A stretch of DNA of 59,870 nucleotides from the NCBI GenBank assembly GCA_902526075.1, contig CABZJM010000008.1, positions 1 to 59,870 of the forward strand. The letters are read 5' to 3'. This stretch comes from an uncultured Bacteroidota bacterium. GTDB taxonomy: Bacteria; Bacteroidota; Bacteroidia; Flavobacteriales; Flavobacteriaceae. The notes under the pieces are model-generated. The model did not search any database, had not been told where the DNA came from, and was given only the letters and a program-made list of their open reading frames with translations. This document shows positions 8,639 through 17,742 of the stretch, piece after piece (the stretch's first letter is position 1; each line of letters opens with the position of its first letter). The translations under genes were made by a program, and so were the position numbers.

Positions 8639-11254
8639 TTGAAAACACGCTTCTTCAAATTATTTTTATTCTTAAGTTATACATTTTTTATAAACACCAA
8701 TCTTAATGCCAGAAGCTATTTTCAAGTTAATGACACCATTCAAAAAACCGATTCACTAAAACCTCAAAACAATGCACTTTTAGGAAAAATTTTATATGAA
8801 GCAACAGATACAACGTCTATCAGTCCAAAAGAAAAGCTAATTAGACTTTACAATAATGCAAAGATAAACTATCAAGATATGGAGATTACCTCTGGGATAA
8901 TTATAGTTGATTACGATAAAAACGAAATTTATGCTGGTAGAATCAAAGATTCTTTGGGAGAATACACACAGCTTCCAGTTTTTAAGCAAGGACAAGACGA
9001 AATCAGGCCGGATTCCCTCAAATTTAATATGGATTCCAAGAAAGCAATAATATTCAACTCAAGAACAGAAGAAGCAGGATTAAATATTCTTTCTGATAAA
9101 ACTAAAAAAGAAAATGACTCTGTTTACTATATGGATAGAGCAAAATTTACTACTTCTGCTGATATTGAAAATCCAGAATATTATTTCCTGCTAAGAAAAG
9201 CTAAAGTGATCCCTGGAAAAAAAATAATAACAGGTCCAACTAATATGTATATTGCTGATGTTCCAACACCAATTGGTTTGCCATTCGCCTATTTTCCAAT
9301 ATCAAATAAAAGAAGTTCAGGAATAATTTTTCCATCATTCGGCGAACAAAACTCAAGAGGATACTTCGTTCAAAATGGAGGATATTATCTACCAATTAAT
9401 GATAATTTAGATTTAACCCTTCTTGGAGATTATTATACCAATGGCAGCTATGGTTTTAGAATAGAAAACACATATTTGTACAGATATAAATTTAGAGGTA
9501 ATTTAAGTTTTAGATTCGAAAATTTAATTCAAAGTGAAAGAGGATTTCCAGATTATTCTAAAAGTTCTATATATAATTTAAGGTGGTCTCACAGTCAGGA
9601 TTCAAAATCTAATCCAAACTCTAGATTTTCAGCATCTGTAAATTTAGGTAGTAGTAAGTACTACCAGCAGTCTATTAATCAAATGAATGCGGCTAATTTC
9701 TTAAATAACTCTCTTTCATCTTCAGTTTCTTATTCTAAGACGTTCCCTGGTGAACCTCAAGTTAATATGAGTCTATCAGCTACACATTCTCAAAATACAA
9801 ATACACAAACAATAAATATGACACTTCCCACCCTACAAGCGAGTGTTTCAAGAATTTATCCTTTTGCACCTAAAGTTGGCACAAAAAAAGGTATCATTCA
9901 AAATATAAATTTTCAGTACAATTTAAGAGGAGAAAATAGAATCTTAACTACAGATTCCTTATTCTTCAAGAAGGAAATGTTTGAAAATGCAAAATCCGGT
10001 TTTCAACATTCCATACCAATAAGTACCAATTTCAAGTTGCTAAAATATTTTAGTTTTTCTACAAGTGCCAATCTACAGGAGACATGGGTTTTTAAAACAA
10101 TTAACAGAGAATATGATATTGAACTTCAGGAAGTGATAACAAGTGAAAATAGTGGTTTTGACTCATTCAGAACATATAATTTTTCGACCAGTTTGGGAAC
10201 AACTGTTTATGGAATGTATAATTTTTCAGAAAAGAGTAAAATAAAGGCTATAAGACATGTTATGAGACCTTCTTTAAGCTATGGAATATCCCCTTCATTT
10301 GATAAATATTATGATAGTTATGAAGTTATAACTGCTGACGGCCTAACTACCTCTGATATTCAATATTCAAGGTTTGAAGGATCTATCTTTGGTTTACCAA
10401 ATAAAAACTACGCTAGCTCAGTTGCATTATCCTTTAATAACAATGTTGAGGCGAAAGTTATTGATAAGGAAAGCGAAGAAGATGAATTGAAAAAAGTTGT
10501 CATATTAAATAATTTAAATTTCTCAACTTCTTATAACCTCGCAGCAGATTCCTTACGATTATCACCTGTAAGAATGAATGGTGGAACTCAGTTATTTAAA
10601 AATAAAATGAATGTCAATTTTGGAGCTACATTTGATCCCTATGCTTTAGATGAAAACAATAATAGGATTGATAAGTTTCAAATAAATGATGGAGGTGGTT
10701 TGTTTAGATTAACAAGTGCAAATCTAACGTTCAATTACGCATTTAGCAGTGATAATTCAGAAAAAGATTCGGAAAGAAGTCAAGCTGCAATTGATGAATC
10801 TGTTAGAAATGGTGGTAGAGATGACGATTTATTCGGAAGAGCAATGGATACATCCACTGAGGAATTTTCACAGGTTGATAAAGAAAAGAAAGAAAAAGCA
10901 CCTGATAATCTATATAATTATAAAATACCATGGTCATTAAGAATGGCATATGCTGTAAATTACAACAACACGGTTGGTCAAAACGAAATTTCCTCCCATT
11001 CCTTAATGTTTTCTGGTGATATTGAACTGTCTCCCAAATGGAACGCAGGAATTTCATCTGGCTACGATTTTAAAAATCAAGGCATTACTTACACACAATT
11101 GAGGTTTGAAAGGGATTTGCTTAGTTGGAGAATGAACTTTAGTTGGATTCCATTTAGCACAAACAAATCTTGGAATTTTTTCATTGGTATAAAAAGCGGT
11201 ATGTTAAGTGATATAAAATATGATAAGAGAAGGCAAAGAGATAAAATTTTATAA
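8639..11254 (+). CDS. lptD: LPS-assembly outer membrane protein LptD
   Basis: An 871-residue outer-membrane beta-barrel that inserts lipopolysaccharide into the outer leaflet. A signal peptide covers about residues 1-24 and a short N-terminal OstA-like jellyroll about 60-200 (KLIRLYNNAKINYQDMEITS). ADVPTPIGLPFAYFPI near 208-223 is a strongly typical LptD barrel-entry motif; the rest is alternating aromatic beta strands. No in-frame ATG lies near the start, so the TTG at 8639 is used; it places the signal peptide correctly. The usual disulfide cysteines of proteobacterial LptD are absent. It is divergent from the amidase operon, and ridA follows 13 nt later. Confidence 0.9.
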   Translation: MKTRFFKLFLFLSYTFFINTNLNARSYFQVNDTIQKTDSLKPQNNALLGKILYEATDTTSISPKEKLIRLYNNAKINYQDMEITSGIIIVDYDKNEIYAGRIKDSLGEYTQLPVFKQGQDEIRPDSLKFNMDSKKAIIFNSRTEEAGLNILSDKTKKENDSVYYMDRAKFTTSADIENPEYYFLLRKAKVIPGKKIITGPTNMYIADVPTPIGLPFAYFPISNKRSSGIIFPSFGEQNSRGYFVQNGGYYLPINDNLDLTLLGDYYTNGSYGFRIENTYLYRYKFRGNLSFRFENLIQSERGFPDYSKSSIYNLRWSHSQDSKSNPNSRFSASVNLGSSKYYQQSINQMNAANFLNNSLSSSVSYSKTFPGEPQVNMSLSATHSQNTNTQTINMTLPTLQASVSRIYPFAPKVGTKKGIIQNINFQYNLRGENRILTTDSLFFKKEMFENAKSGFQHSIPISTNFKLLKYFSFSTSANLQETWVFKTINREYDIELQEVITSENSGFDSFRTYNFSTSLGTTVYGMYNFSEKSKIKAIRHVMRPSLSYGISPSFDKYYDSYEVITADGLTTSDIQYSRFEGSIFGLPNKNYASSVALSFNNNVEAKVIDKESEEDELKKVVILNNLNFSTSYNLAADSLRLSPVRMNGGTQLFKNKMNVNFGATFDPYALDENNNRIDKFQINDGGGLFRLTSANLTFNYAFSSDNSEKDSERSQAAIDESVRNGGRDDDLFGRAMDTSTEEFSQVDKEKKEKAPDNLYNYKIPWSLRMAYAVNYNNTVGQNEISSHSLMFSGDIELSPKWNAGISSGYDFKNQGITYTQLRFERDLLSWRMNFSWIPFSTNKSWNFFIGIKSGMLSDIKYDKRRQRDKIL

Positions 11255-11267
11255 TTAAATTTATAAT

Positions 11268-11648
11268 ATGAAAAAAATAATTAAAACAGATAATGCCCCT
11301 AAACCAATTGGACCATATAATCAAGCAGTTATTGCTGGTGATTACATGTTTATATCTGGTCAGATAGCATTAAACCCAAAAAACGGAAAATTAATCACTG
11401 ATGATATAAATAAGGAAACTACTCAGGTTATGAACAATTTGAAGGCTATTCTCTCAGAATCATTTTTGACATTTGATAATGTTGTAAAAACAACAATTTT
11501 TTTATCTAGTATGGATAATTTCTCTAGTGTAAATGAAATATATGGTTCTTATTTAGATAAAGACAACGCTCCAGCTAGGGAAACTGTAGAAGTTAGTAAA
11601 TTGCCAGCGGGAGTTAATGTTGAAATATCAATGATTGCTATTTTGTAG
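11268..11648 (+). CDS. ridA: RidA family 2-iminobutanoate/2-iminopropanoate deaminase
   Basis: A 126-residue cytosolic enzyme that hydrolyses reactive enamine/imine intermediates released by PLP enzymes. The sequence opens with NAPKPIGPYNQAV, contains YMFISGQIALNP near 32-43, and ends with PARETVEVSKLPAGVNVEI, where the Arg near residue 104 is the substrate carboxylate ligand of the RidA clade. Length is exactly that of the family. It lies 13 nt after lptD and probably shares its transcript. Its last 21 nt overlap the convergent kinase gene. Confidence 0.93.
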   Translation: MKKIIKTDNAPKPIGPYNQAVIAGDYMFISGQIALNPKNGKLITDDINKETTQVMNNLKAILSESFLTFDNVVKTTIFLSSMDNFSSVNEIYGSYLDKDNAPARETVEVSKLPAGVNVEISMIAIL

Positions 11649-12497
11649 ATTTTTTTGATGATATTTTAATAATCCGTCTATGGGCTTTCGGATTATATTT
11701 CCGGCATTTAAGCCATATTTTGACAAGCACCTTTTCAGTTCATCCTTGAGATAAAATGAAATTGATCCCACAAAATGAATTGGTATTTCCTTCGCTTCAG
11801 TAAATTGTAAGATTTGTCTTTCAATAAACAAATCAAATCCTCTTTTAATCAGTGATTGACAGTATTCTGAATCTTTATTGTTTATCATGAACTTAGCAAA
11901 AGTTGCTAAATATGTATTTGGGTTTGGCTGCTTATATAAATTATCCTTAATTGATTCTGCATCTAAATCAAATTCCTCTTCAAATTTTTTTGCTGTTTCA
12001 ACCGGAATTCTATTAAAATAAAAATCCCTTAACAATTGTCTTCCAAAATAATTACCACTTGCATCATCCATTAGAATATATCCTAAAGAAATAACTCTTT
12101 GGTCAATTTTTTTACCGTCAAAATAGGTGCAGTTAGAGCCTGTTCCTAAAATACATACTATAGATTTAGAATTTTCTTCAGCAGTAGAATAAATAGCAGC
12201 ATATGTATCTTCCTTAATGCAAAATTCTACACAATTTTTAAAAATATTAGAAAAAACGTTTTTAATTAAAACCCTAGGCGGCTCAGTTCCACACCCAGCA
12301 CCATAGAAGAATATTTCTTGAACTTCCTTTCTGAATTTATACAATTCAAAATTATTTACAATCCTTTCTTTTAAAATATGATTTGTAAGAACTTGTGGAT
12401 TTAGTCCTAAAGTTTGAGTTTCAAACAGTATTTCACCTCCCCTATCTATAGAAATCCAATCAGTTTTTGTTGAACCACTGTCTACAATTAAGATCAT
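11628..12497 (-). CDS. N-acetylglucosamine kinase-like protein (BadF/BadG/BcrA/BcrD ATPase family)
   Basis: A 289-residue member of the ASKHA sugar-kinase/actin fold. Phosphate-1 motif DSGSTKTDW lies at residues 5-13 and the second nucleotide loop ILGTGSNCTYFDG near 111-123; DDASGNYFGRQLL near 139-151 is the conserved family block. It probably phosphorylates GlcNAc or another amino sugar, which would suit recycling of cell-wall sugars. It is the third gene of a pfkA-gapA-kinase operon (11 nt after gapA), and this placement supports a sugar-phosphate role. The exact substrate is inferred. Confidence 0.82.
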   Translation of the reverse strand: MILIVDSGSTKTDWISIDRGGEILFETQTLGLNPQVLTNHILKERIVNNFELYKFRKEVQEIFFYGAGCGTEPPRVLIKNVFSNIFKNCVEFCIKEDTYAAIYSTAEENSKSIVCILGTGSNCTYFDGKKIDQRVISLGYILMDDASGNYFGRQLLRDFYFNRIPVETAKKFEEEFDLDAESIKDNLYKQPNPNTYLATFAKFMINNKDSEYCQSLIKRGFDLFIERQILQFTEAKEIPIHFVGSISFYLKDELKRCLSKYGLNAGNIIRKPIDGLLKYHQKNLQNSNH

Positions 12498-12508
12498 AAG
12501 GTTTTTTG

Positions 12509-13510
12509 TTAGTTAGTATTATGAATCTTATGCATTAATTCAACTAATTTTGTAGAGTAAGCATATTCATTGTCATACCATGAAATTATTTTAAAAAAAT
12601 TCTTACTAAGCTCAATTCCTGCATTTGCGTCAAAGTTACTTGTTAAAGGACAACCAACATAATCTTGAGAAACTACTGCTTCTTCAGTATAGCCAAGTAC
12701 ACCCTTTAATTCGTTTTCACTAGCCTTTTTAAATGTTTTTTTTATCTCATCATATGATGTCTGATTCTCAAGTATAACCGTTAAATCAACAACAGAAACA
12801 TTGGCTGTAGGAATTCTAAAAGCCATTCCTGTAAGCTTACCGTTCAGTTCTGGAATTACTTTTCCAACTGCAATCGCTGCACCTGTTGATGATGGTATAA
12901 TATTATTAAGGGAAGATCTCCCTAGTCTGTAATTTTTAGCTGGTCCGTCCACTGTCATTTGAGTTGCTGTTGCAGCATGAACAGTTGTCATTAAACCTTG
13001 CTTTATAGTAAAGTTGTCATGAAGCACTTTAGCTATTGGAGCTAAACAATTAGTAGTACAAGATGCATTCGAAACAATTTTATCATTTTCCGAAATTGAA
13101 TCACAATTTACCCCCATTACAAACATAGGAATATCCTTTGATGGAGCAGATACTGCTACCTTTTTTGCACCTGCTTCTAAATGTAAACTAGCTTTATCCA
13201 TAGTTGTAAAAATACCTGTACACTCTGCTACTACATCTATATCTAGTTCATCCCATTTAATATTTGATGGATTTTTTTCTGCTGTGACACGAATTCGATT
13301 ACCATTTACAACTAAATCATTTCCGTTAACATTAATATCATCATTGAGTTTTCCGTGTACAGAGTCGTATTTTAGTAAGTATGCTAAGTGATTTACATCT
13401 AATAAATCGTTGATCGCTAAAACCTCTACGTCATTCCTCTTAAGAATAGCTCTGAATGTTATTCTACCGATTCTACCGAAACCATTTATCCCTATCTTGA
13501 TTTTACTCAT
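12509..13510 (-). CDS. gapA: Glyceraldehyde-3-phosphate dehydrogenase, type I
   Basis: A 333-residue glycolytic enzyme that converts glyceraldehyde 3-phosphate to 1,3-bisphosphoglycerate with NAD. The Rossmann motif INGFGRIGR is at residues 8-16, with AINDL near 33-37 in the cofactor-ribose position, which suits NAD. The active site [12 protein letters not shown] carries the catalytic Cys151. HAATATQ and the phosphate-binding TGAA block follow, and [10 protein letters not shown] is present near the C-terminus. It lies 13 nt after pfkA and 11 nt before the kinase gene, so glycolytic enzymes are co-transcribed. Confidence 0.97.
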   Translation of the reverse strand: MSKIKIGINGFGRIGRITFRAILKRNDVEVLAINDLLDVNHLAYLLKYDSVHGKLNDDINVNGNDLVVNGNRIRVTAEKNPSNIKWDELDIDVVAECTGIFTTMDKASLHLEAGAKKVAVSAPSKDIPMFVMGVNCDSISENDKIVSNASCTTNCLAPIAKVLHDNFTIKQGLMTTVHAATATQMTVDGPAKNYRLGRSSLNNIIPSSTGAAIAVGKVIPELNGKLTGMAFRIPTANVSVVDLTVILENQTSYDEIKKTFKKASENELKGVLGYTEEAVVSQDYVGCPLTSNFDANAGIELSKNFFKIISWYDNEYAYSTKLVELMHKIHNTN

Positions 13511-13523
13511 TTTTTTAGTTTTA

Positions 13524-14510
13524 TTAAATTGACATTATATCACTGACTTTTAAGAGTTCAGTATTGATTTTTGTAATACCCTTAATTGCTTTTTTGAAGG
13601 GGGTTAATTTAACAATATTATTTTGTAAGCCGACCATTGAAGTAGTTTCACCGTCTATGATTGATTCGACAGCTTTAACTCCCAATCTACTTGCTAAAAC
13701 TCTGTCAAAACAAGTTGGAGAACCTCCTCTTTGCATATGGCCGAGAACGGCAACTCTAGCTTCATAATCTGAAAGATGTCTTTCAACATAATCTTTAAGC
13801 TGTAAAACATTTTCACCTGTTTTATCACCTTCAGCCACAACCACGATACTTGATGATTTTCCAGTTTTTTGACTTCTTTTTAAAGACTGAATCAATCTAT
13901 CCAAACCTAAGTTTTCTTCAGGTATCAAAATTTCTTCTGCACCAGCAGCTACTCCAGCATTTAATGCAATATGTCCGGCATCTCTTCCCATAACTTCGAT
14001 AAAAAATAATCTATTATGTGAGCTAGCAGTATCCCTAATCTTATCTATTGCCTCCACTACAGTATTTGTTGCAGAATCAAATCCAACCGTGTGTGATGTT
14101 CCGAATATATCGTTATCAATAGTTGCAGGGACACCAATTAAAGGAAAATTAAATTCCTCGCTAAAAATTAGTCCTCCTGTAAAAGTTCCATCACCTCCAA
14201 TAACTATTAACCCATCTACATTGTTCATTTTTAGCTTTTCAAATGCTTCTTTTCTACCAGCTTTTGTTCTGAAACCTTTGGACCTTGCAGTTTTTAAGAT
14301 TGTACCACCTTTATTAATTATACCTTTGACACTTCTAGCGTTCATTTCAAACATCTTCCCTTTTATTAATCCGTCATATCCTTTAGAAATACCAATTGGG
14401 ACAATTTTATGAAACACACAAGTACGAACAACAGACCTAATTACTGCATTCATGCCAGGTGCATCACCCCCAGATGTTAATAATGCTATATTCTTTAATA
14501 CTTTTTTCAC
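13524..14510 (-). CDS. pfkA: ATP-dependent 6-phosphofructokinase
   Basis: A 328-residue glycolytic kinase making fructose 1,6-bisphosphate. The N-terminal [18 protein letters not shown] motif, [11 protein letters not shown] near residue 103 (a glycine where the PPi-dependent enzymes have Asp, so ATP is the expected donor), PATIDNDI near 127, [11 protein letters not shown] near 167 and HMQRGGSP near 254 are all present. It is the first gene of the pfkA-gapA-kinase operon and is divergent from tsaD across 86 bp. That spacer holds a perfect 18-bp palindrome 23 bp from the pfkA start. Confidence 0.97.
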   Translation of the reverse strand: MKKVLKNIALLTSGGDAPGMNAVIRSVVRTCVFHKIVPIGISKGYDGLIKGKMFEMNARSVKGIINKGGTILKTARSKGFRTKAGRKEAFEKLKMNNVDGLIVIGGDGTFTGGLIFSEEFNFPLIGVPATIDNDIFGTSHTVGFDSATNTVVEAIDKIRDTASSHNRLFFIEVMGRDAGHIALNAGVAAGAEEILIPEENLGLDRLIQSLKRSQKTGKSSSIVVVAEGDKTGENVLQLKDYVERHLSDYEARVAVLGHMQRGGSPTCFDRVLASRLGVKAVESIIDGETTSMVGLQNNIVKLTPFKKAIKGITKINTELLKVSDIMSI

Positions 14511-14532
14511 AAGGATAAATATAATAATCTAT

Positions 14533-14557
14533 ATGCTTATTAATAAGCATTTTTTTA
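14533..14557. promoter_or_regulatory. 18-bp perfect palindrome plus T-run between pfkA and tsaD
   Basis: The bases ATGCTTATTAATAAGCAT at 14533-14550 are a perfect palindrome, followed on the plus strand by seven T (14551-14557). Read as RNA on the plus strand it resembles an intrinsic terminator, yet no plus-strand gene ends here; read as DNA it resembles a dimeric-regulator operator. It lies in the 86-bp divergent promoter region of pfkA and tsaD. Which role applies is not decidable from sequence. Confidence 0.45.
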
Positions 14558-14596
14558 ATTCTTTTTTTTTAAGAAAACTAACCATAAATTTACACT

Positions 14597-15605
14597 ATGA
14601 AAGAAGACATATATATTTTAGCTATCGAAACATCTTGTGATGATACATCAGTTGCTGTGTTAAAGAACAAACAGGTTCTTTCAAATATCGTCTCAGGCCA
14701 AAAAATACATGAAATATTTGGAGGTGTTGTTCCAGAAATTGCGTCAAGAGAACATAATAAGCTGATTGTTCCTGTTTTTAAAAAAAGCAATTAAAGAATC
14801 TAAAATTAAGTTAAATGATATTAATGCTATTGCCTATACCAGAGGTCCAGGATTATTAGGTTCATTACTAGTAGGAGCATCTTTTGCTAAATCTTTAGCA
14901 TTTTCCCTAAATATTCCATTATTAGAAATAAATCATATGCAAGCACATATTCTTTCCATATTCATTGATGATAACCCAGAAAAACCAAAATTTCCTTTTA
15001 TTGCATTGACTATTTCTGGTGGACACACTCAATTAGTGGTTGTTAATAGTCACCTTGATTTTACTGAGATTGGAACGACTCTTGATGACGCTGCGGGTGA
15101 AGCTTTTGATAAATCAGGAAAAATCATGAATTTAGATTACCCCGCAGGACCTAAAATTGACAAATTAGCTGTAAAGGGCGATATAAATAAGTTTAAGTTT
15201 CCCAAACCCAATGTAAGGGGATTAAATTTTAGTTTTTCAGGATTAAAAACAAATTTCAAAAATTTCACAAATAATCAACCAAATGATTTCATTAAAAAAA
15301 ATATTAACGACTTGTGCGCATCTCTGCAATCTACAATAGTCGAAATACTAATTGATAAAATAGTTAAAGCTAGAGATCAATTTCAGATTAATGAATTTGT
15401 TATCTGTGGAGGTGTTTCTGCTAATTCATATTTAAGAAAAGAATTGAAACGTCTGATGATAAGTGATAATATAAAGACATATGTCCCAAAAATTAATTAT
15501 TCAACGGATAACGCTGCCATGATCGGAATAAATGGTTATTTTAAATTTATTAAATCAAAATTTAGTGAATTATCTGAGTGTAGTGTATCAAAATACCCAG
15601 TGTAA
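14597..15605 (+). CDS. tsaD: tRNA N6-adenosine threonylcarbamoyltransferase TsaD, with a +1 A-run frameshift
   Basis: Kae1/Qri7 family ASKHA-fold enzyme that transfers the threonylcarbamoyl group to A37 of ANN-decoding tRNAs. The gene reads in two frames: residues 1-63 ([25 protein letters not shown]) from 14597, then, after the A7 run at 14780-14786, the rest (ARGPG-like [11 protein letters not shown], the metal-binding [37 protein letters not shown]) in the next frame to 15605. With one A removed the product is 335 residues, the normal length, with no residue missing. Uncorrected, translation stops at 14794. Usually an essential gene, so sequence error or slippage is more likely than true loss. 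It overlaps rsmE as TAATG. Confidence 0.9.
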
Positions 15606-16313
15606 TGAATATTTTTTACTCCAATAACATTAATAAATCTACTAAAAAAATCGTCATTCTTGGTCAGGAAAATAGTCACCTGATCAAAGTTCTAAGAAAA
15701 AAAACGGGTGATAATGTAAGTATTACAGATGGTAAAGGATTCTTATACAGTTGCTCAATTATAGAATCTGATAAAAATAAATCTACTTTACAGATTGAAA
15801 AATCAGTGGAATTCAAAAATGAATCACCAAAACTTAATGTTGCAATTTCATTAACTAAAAATAAAGACAGATTTGAATGGTTTCTTGAAAAAGCAACTGA
15901 AATAGGAGTTAACGAAATAACCCCTGTGATATGTAGGTATTCAGAAAGAAATAAAATTAATTTAGAAAGATCCACAAAAATATTAGTATCCTCTATGAAG
16001 CAATCATTGAGAAATAGGTTGCCAATTATTAATAAACCTCTCAATTTCAAAGATTATATAATGTCAAAAAGTAAAAGCAACGTTGATTCATTTATAGCTA
16101 CCTGTTTAAATTCTGAAATCAGCTTTTTTAAGGAAAAACTAATAAAGGGTAACGATTCTGAGATTATGGTTGGACCCGAAGGTGGGTTTTCACAAAATGA
16201 ACTTGATTTAGCAAAAAAAAGCTAAATTTGTACCTGTTTCACTTGGAGAAGGAAGGCTTCGAACCGAAACAGCTGGAGTTATGGTTTGTTCAATTTTTTC
16301 AACAATTAATTAA
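15605..16313 (+). CDS. rsmE: 16S rRNA (uracil1498-N3)-methyltransferase RsmE, with a +1 A-run frameshift
   Basis: SPOUT-family methyltransferase acting on U1498 of 16S rRNA. The N-terminal PUA-like part and the SPOUT domain are visible: VAISLTKNKDRFEWFLEKATEIG written in pieces as VAISLTKNKDRFE and WFLEKATEIGV near 79-103, and MVGPEGGFSQNEL near 188-200. After residue 204 an A8 run (16213-16220) shifts the frame and stops translation at 16225. Removing one A restores the last 31 residues including LGEGRLRTETAGV, the conserved knot motif, ending at the TAA 16311-16313 and giving 235 residues, normal for the family. Without that tail the enzyme should not bind S-adenosylmethionine. It follows tsaD with a 1-nt overlap. 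Confidence 0.88.
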
Positions 16314-16315
16314 AG

Positions 16316-17386
16316 ATGAATTCAAAAGAATTAGTAAAATCGGTAATAATATTATCATCCTTAACCCTTGCAGTGTTATTTTTTCTTGAAATAAAATTAG
16401 GTATACTGTATATTTTTATAGCCTTAATATTATCCTTGGTAGTTAATCCATTTAACAAATTTTTAAAATCTAGATTTAAATTAAGTGGGGCTTTATCGTC
16501 AATTTTTTCTGTAACAATGCTTGTTTCAGGTATTTCTATGATTATAGTCTTATTTGTACCTATTCTAACTAAACAAGGAAAAAACCTATCCCTTCTTAAT
16601 ACAGTTGAATTTAAAAATAAATTTAAATCTACAAGTGAAGGAATAATAAACTATTTAGAAAGTAAAAATATAAGTATTATTGATTTTTTTACAGATCTTA
16701 ATTTTATTTCTGAAATTGATTTTGGATTTATTACCAAATTATTCAATTCAATTATTTCTCAAATTGGCAGTTTAAGTATTGGAGTTATGTCTGTATTATT
16801 TATTACTTTCTTTTTTTTAAAAGATGGAAAAGGCATTTTTAAAACTTTGTTAAGCCAGTTTCCTTCAAAACAAAGAAAAAAACTAAAATTATCATTTGTC
16901 AAGATTGAAAATTTATTAACAAGGTATTTCTCAGGAGTTTTAATGCAAATAACGATCTTATTTATTCTCTACTTTATCCTTTTACTAATATTAGGAATCG
17001 AAAATTCTTTTGCCATTGCCTTTATTTGCGCTATATTAAATATTATCCCTTATTTGGGTCCATTAATTAGTATTTTTTTAATGATAATATTATCAGCAAC
17101 AAATAATATAGATGCATTTATTTTCAATGACTTTTTAGCTAATTCAATTTGGTTACTTTCTGGTTTCACAGTAATTCAAATGCTTGATAACTTTATTGTG
17201 CAACCATATATATTTTCATCATCAATAAAATCTCACCCCCTTGAGGTATTTATAGTTATAATTTTTTCAGGATTACTGTTTGGTATTTTTGGTTTAATTA
17301 TAGCTATTCCTGTATATACTACTATAAAAGTTATCTATAATAGTTTTTTTGATACAAAAAAAATCATGATAAACTTGTTTAAGTAA
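16316..17386 (+). CDS. AI-2E family transporter (UPF0118/PerM-like)
   Basis: A 356-residue inner-membrane protein with about seven to eight hydrophobic helices: two near the N-terminus (about 10-50), one at about 60-80, then a soluble segment (about 90-150), and a C-terminal bundle from about 155. The family motifs FFLKDGKGIFKTL near 166-178 and NIIPYLGPLISI near 241-252 are present. Family members export diverse small molecules or exchange Na+/H+; the AI-2 function itself should not be assumed. The ATG lies 2 nt after the restored rsmE stop, consistent with a tsaD-rsmE-transporter operon. Confidence 0.88.
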   Translation: MNSKELVKSVIILSSLTLAVLFFLEIKLGILYIFIALILSLVVNPFNKFLKSRFKLSGALSSIFSVTMLVSGISMIIVLFVPILTKQGKNLSLLNTVEFKNKFKSTSEGIINYLESKNISIIDFFTDLNFISEIDFGFITKLFNSIISQIGSLSIGVMSVLFITFFFLKDGKGIFKTLLSQFPSKQRKKLKLSFVKIENLLTRYFSGVLMQITILFILYFILLLILGIENSFAIAFICAILNIIPYLGPLISIFLMIILSATNNIDAFIFNDFLANSIWLLSGFTVIQMLDNFIVQPYIFSSSIKSHPLEVFIVIIFSGLLFGIFGLIIAIPVYTTIKVIYNSFFDTKKIMINLFK

Positions 17387-17420
17387 ATTAATGAGATTAA
17401 TATTTTATTGATTACTGATA

Positions 17421-17450
17421 ATAAATAAAAATCCCCACAACAGTGAGGAT
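17421..17450 (-). terminator. Intrinsic terminator of the tRNA Ser-Pro-Arg unit
   Basis: On the minus strand the stem ATCCTCAC pairs with GTGGGGAT (8 bp, one G-U) across a TGTT loop, and is followed by TTTTTATTTATT. It begins 7 nt after the 3' end of tRNA-Arg, so it closes the tRNA transcript. In the other direction the T-run is weaker, but it could still help end the AI-2E transporter transcript. Confidence 0.8.
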
Positions 17451-17457
17451 TATTCTG

Positions 17458-17531
17458 TGATCGCGAAAGGATTCGAACCTTTGACCGTCTGCTTAGAAGG
17501 CAGATGCTCTATCCAGCTGAGCTACGCGACC
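17458..17531 (-). tRNA. tRNA-Arg (anticodon TCT)
   Basis: The minus strand gives a 74-nt cloverleaf. Acceptor GGTCGCG pairs with CGCGATC (one G-U), the anticodon stem CTGCC/GGCAG-type arms flank loop TTCTAAG with anticodon TCT (AGA codons), and the T arm contains GGTTCGAATCC. The discriminator is A and the 3' CCA is not encoded (CAG follows). Last tRNA of a three-gene unit. Confidence 0.96.
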
Positions 17532-17545
17532 ATACTAAAGATATG

Positions 17546-17620
17546 TCGGGGTGGCAGGATTCGAACCTGCGACCTCCGCGTCCCAAACGCGGCGCGATAA
17601 CCGGGCTACGCTACACCCCG
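17546..17620 (-). tRNA. tRNA-Pro (anticodon TGG)
   Basis: The minus strand gives a 75-nt cloverleaf with acceptor CGGGGTG pairing with CACCCCG, the anticodon arm CCGCG-TTTGGGA-CGCGG with anticodon TGG, and a GGTTCGAATCC T arm. The discriminator is A; CCA is not encoded (CAT follows). It lies 3 nt after tRNA-Ser and 14 nt before tRNA-Arg. Confidence 0.96.
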
Positions 17621-17623
17621 AGA

Positions 17624-17710
17624 TGGCGGAGAGACAGGGATTCGAACCCTGGCGACATTTGCACATCGACAGATTAGCAATCTGCTCCATTACCACTCTG
17701 GCACCTCTCC
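17624..17710 (-). tRNA. tRNA-Ser (anticodon GCT)
   Basis: The minus strand gives an 87-nt type II tRNA with a long variable arm (GATGTGCAAATGTC). Acceptor GGAGAGG pairs with TCTCTCC, the anticodon arm AGATT-GCTA-ATCT shows anticodon GCT (AGC/AGU codons), and the T arm is GGGTTCGAATCCC. The discriminator G is followed by an encoded CCA (17624-17626), unlike its two neighbours. First gene of the unit. Confidence 0.96.
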
Positions 17711-17742
17711 AATACTATAAAGTATTTAATAAAATGCGGTTG

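Noticed and set aside
14597-15605. tsaD as a decayed pseudogene
   Set aside because: Apart from one base in an A-run, all catalytic motifs, length and overlap with rsmE are intact, and the gene is normally essential, so I annotate it as a coding gene with a frameshift.
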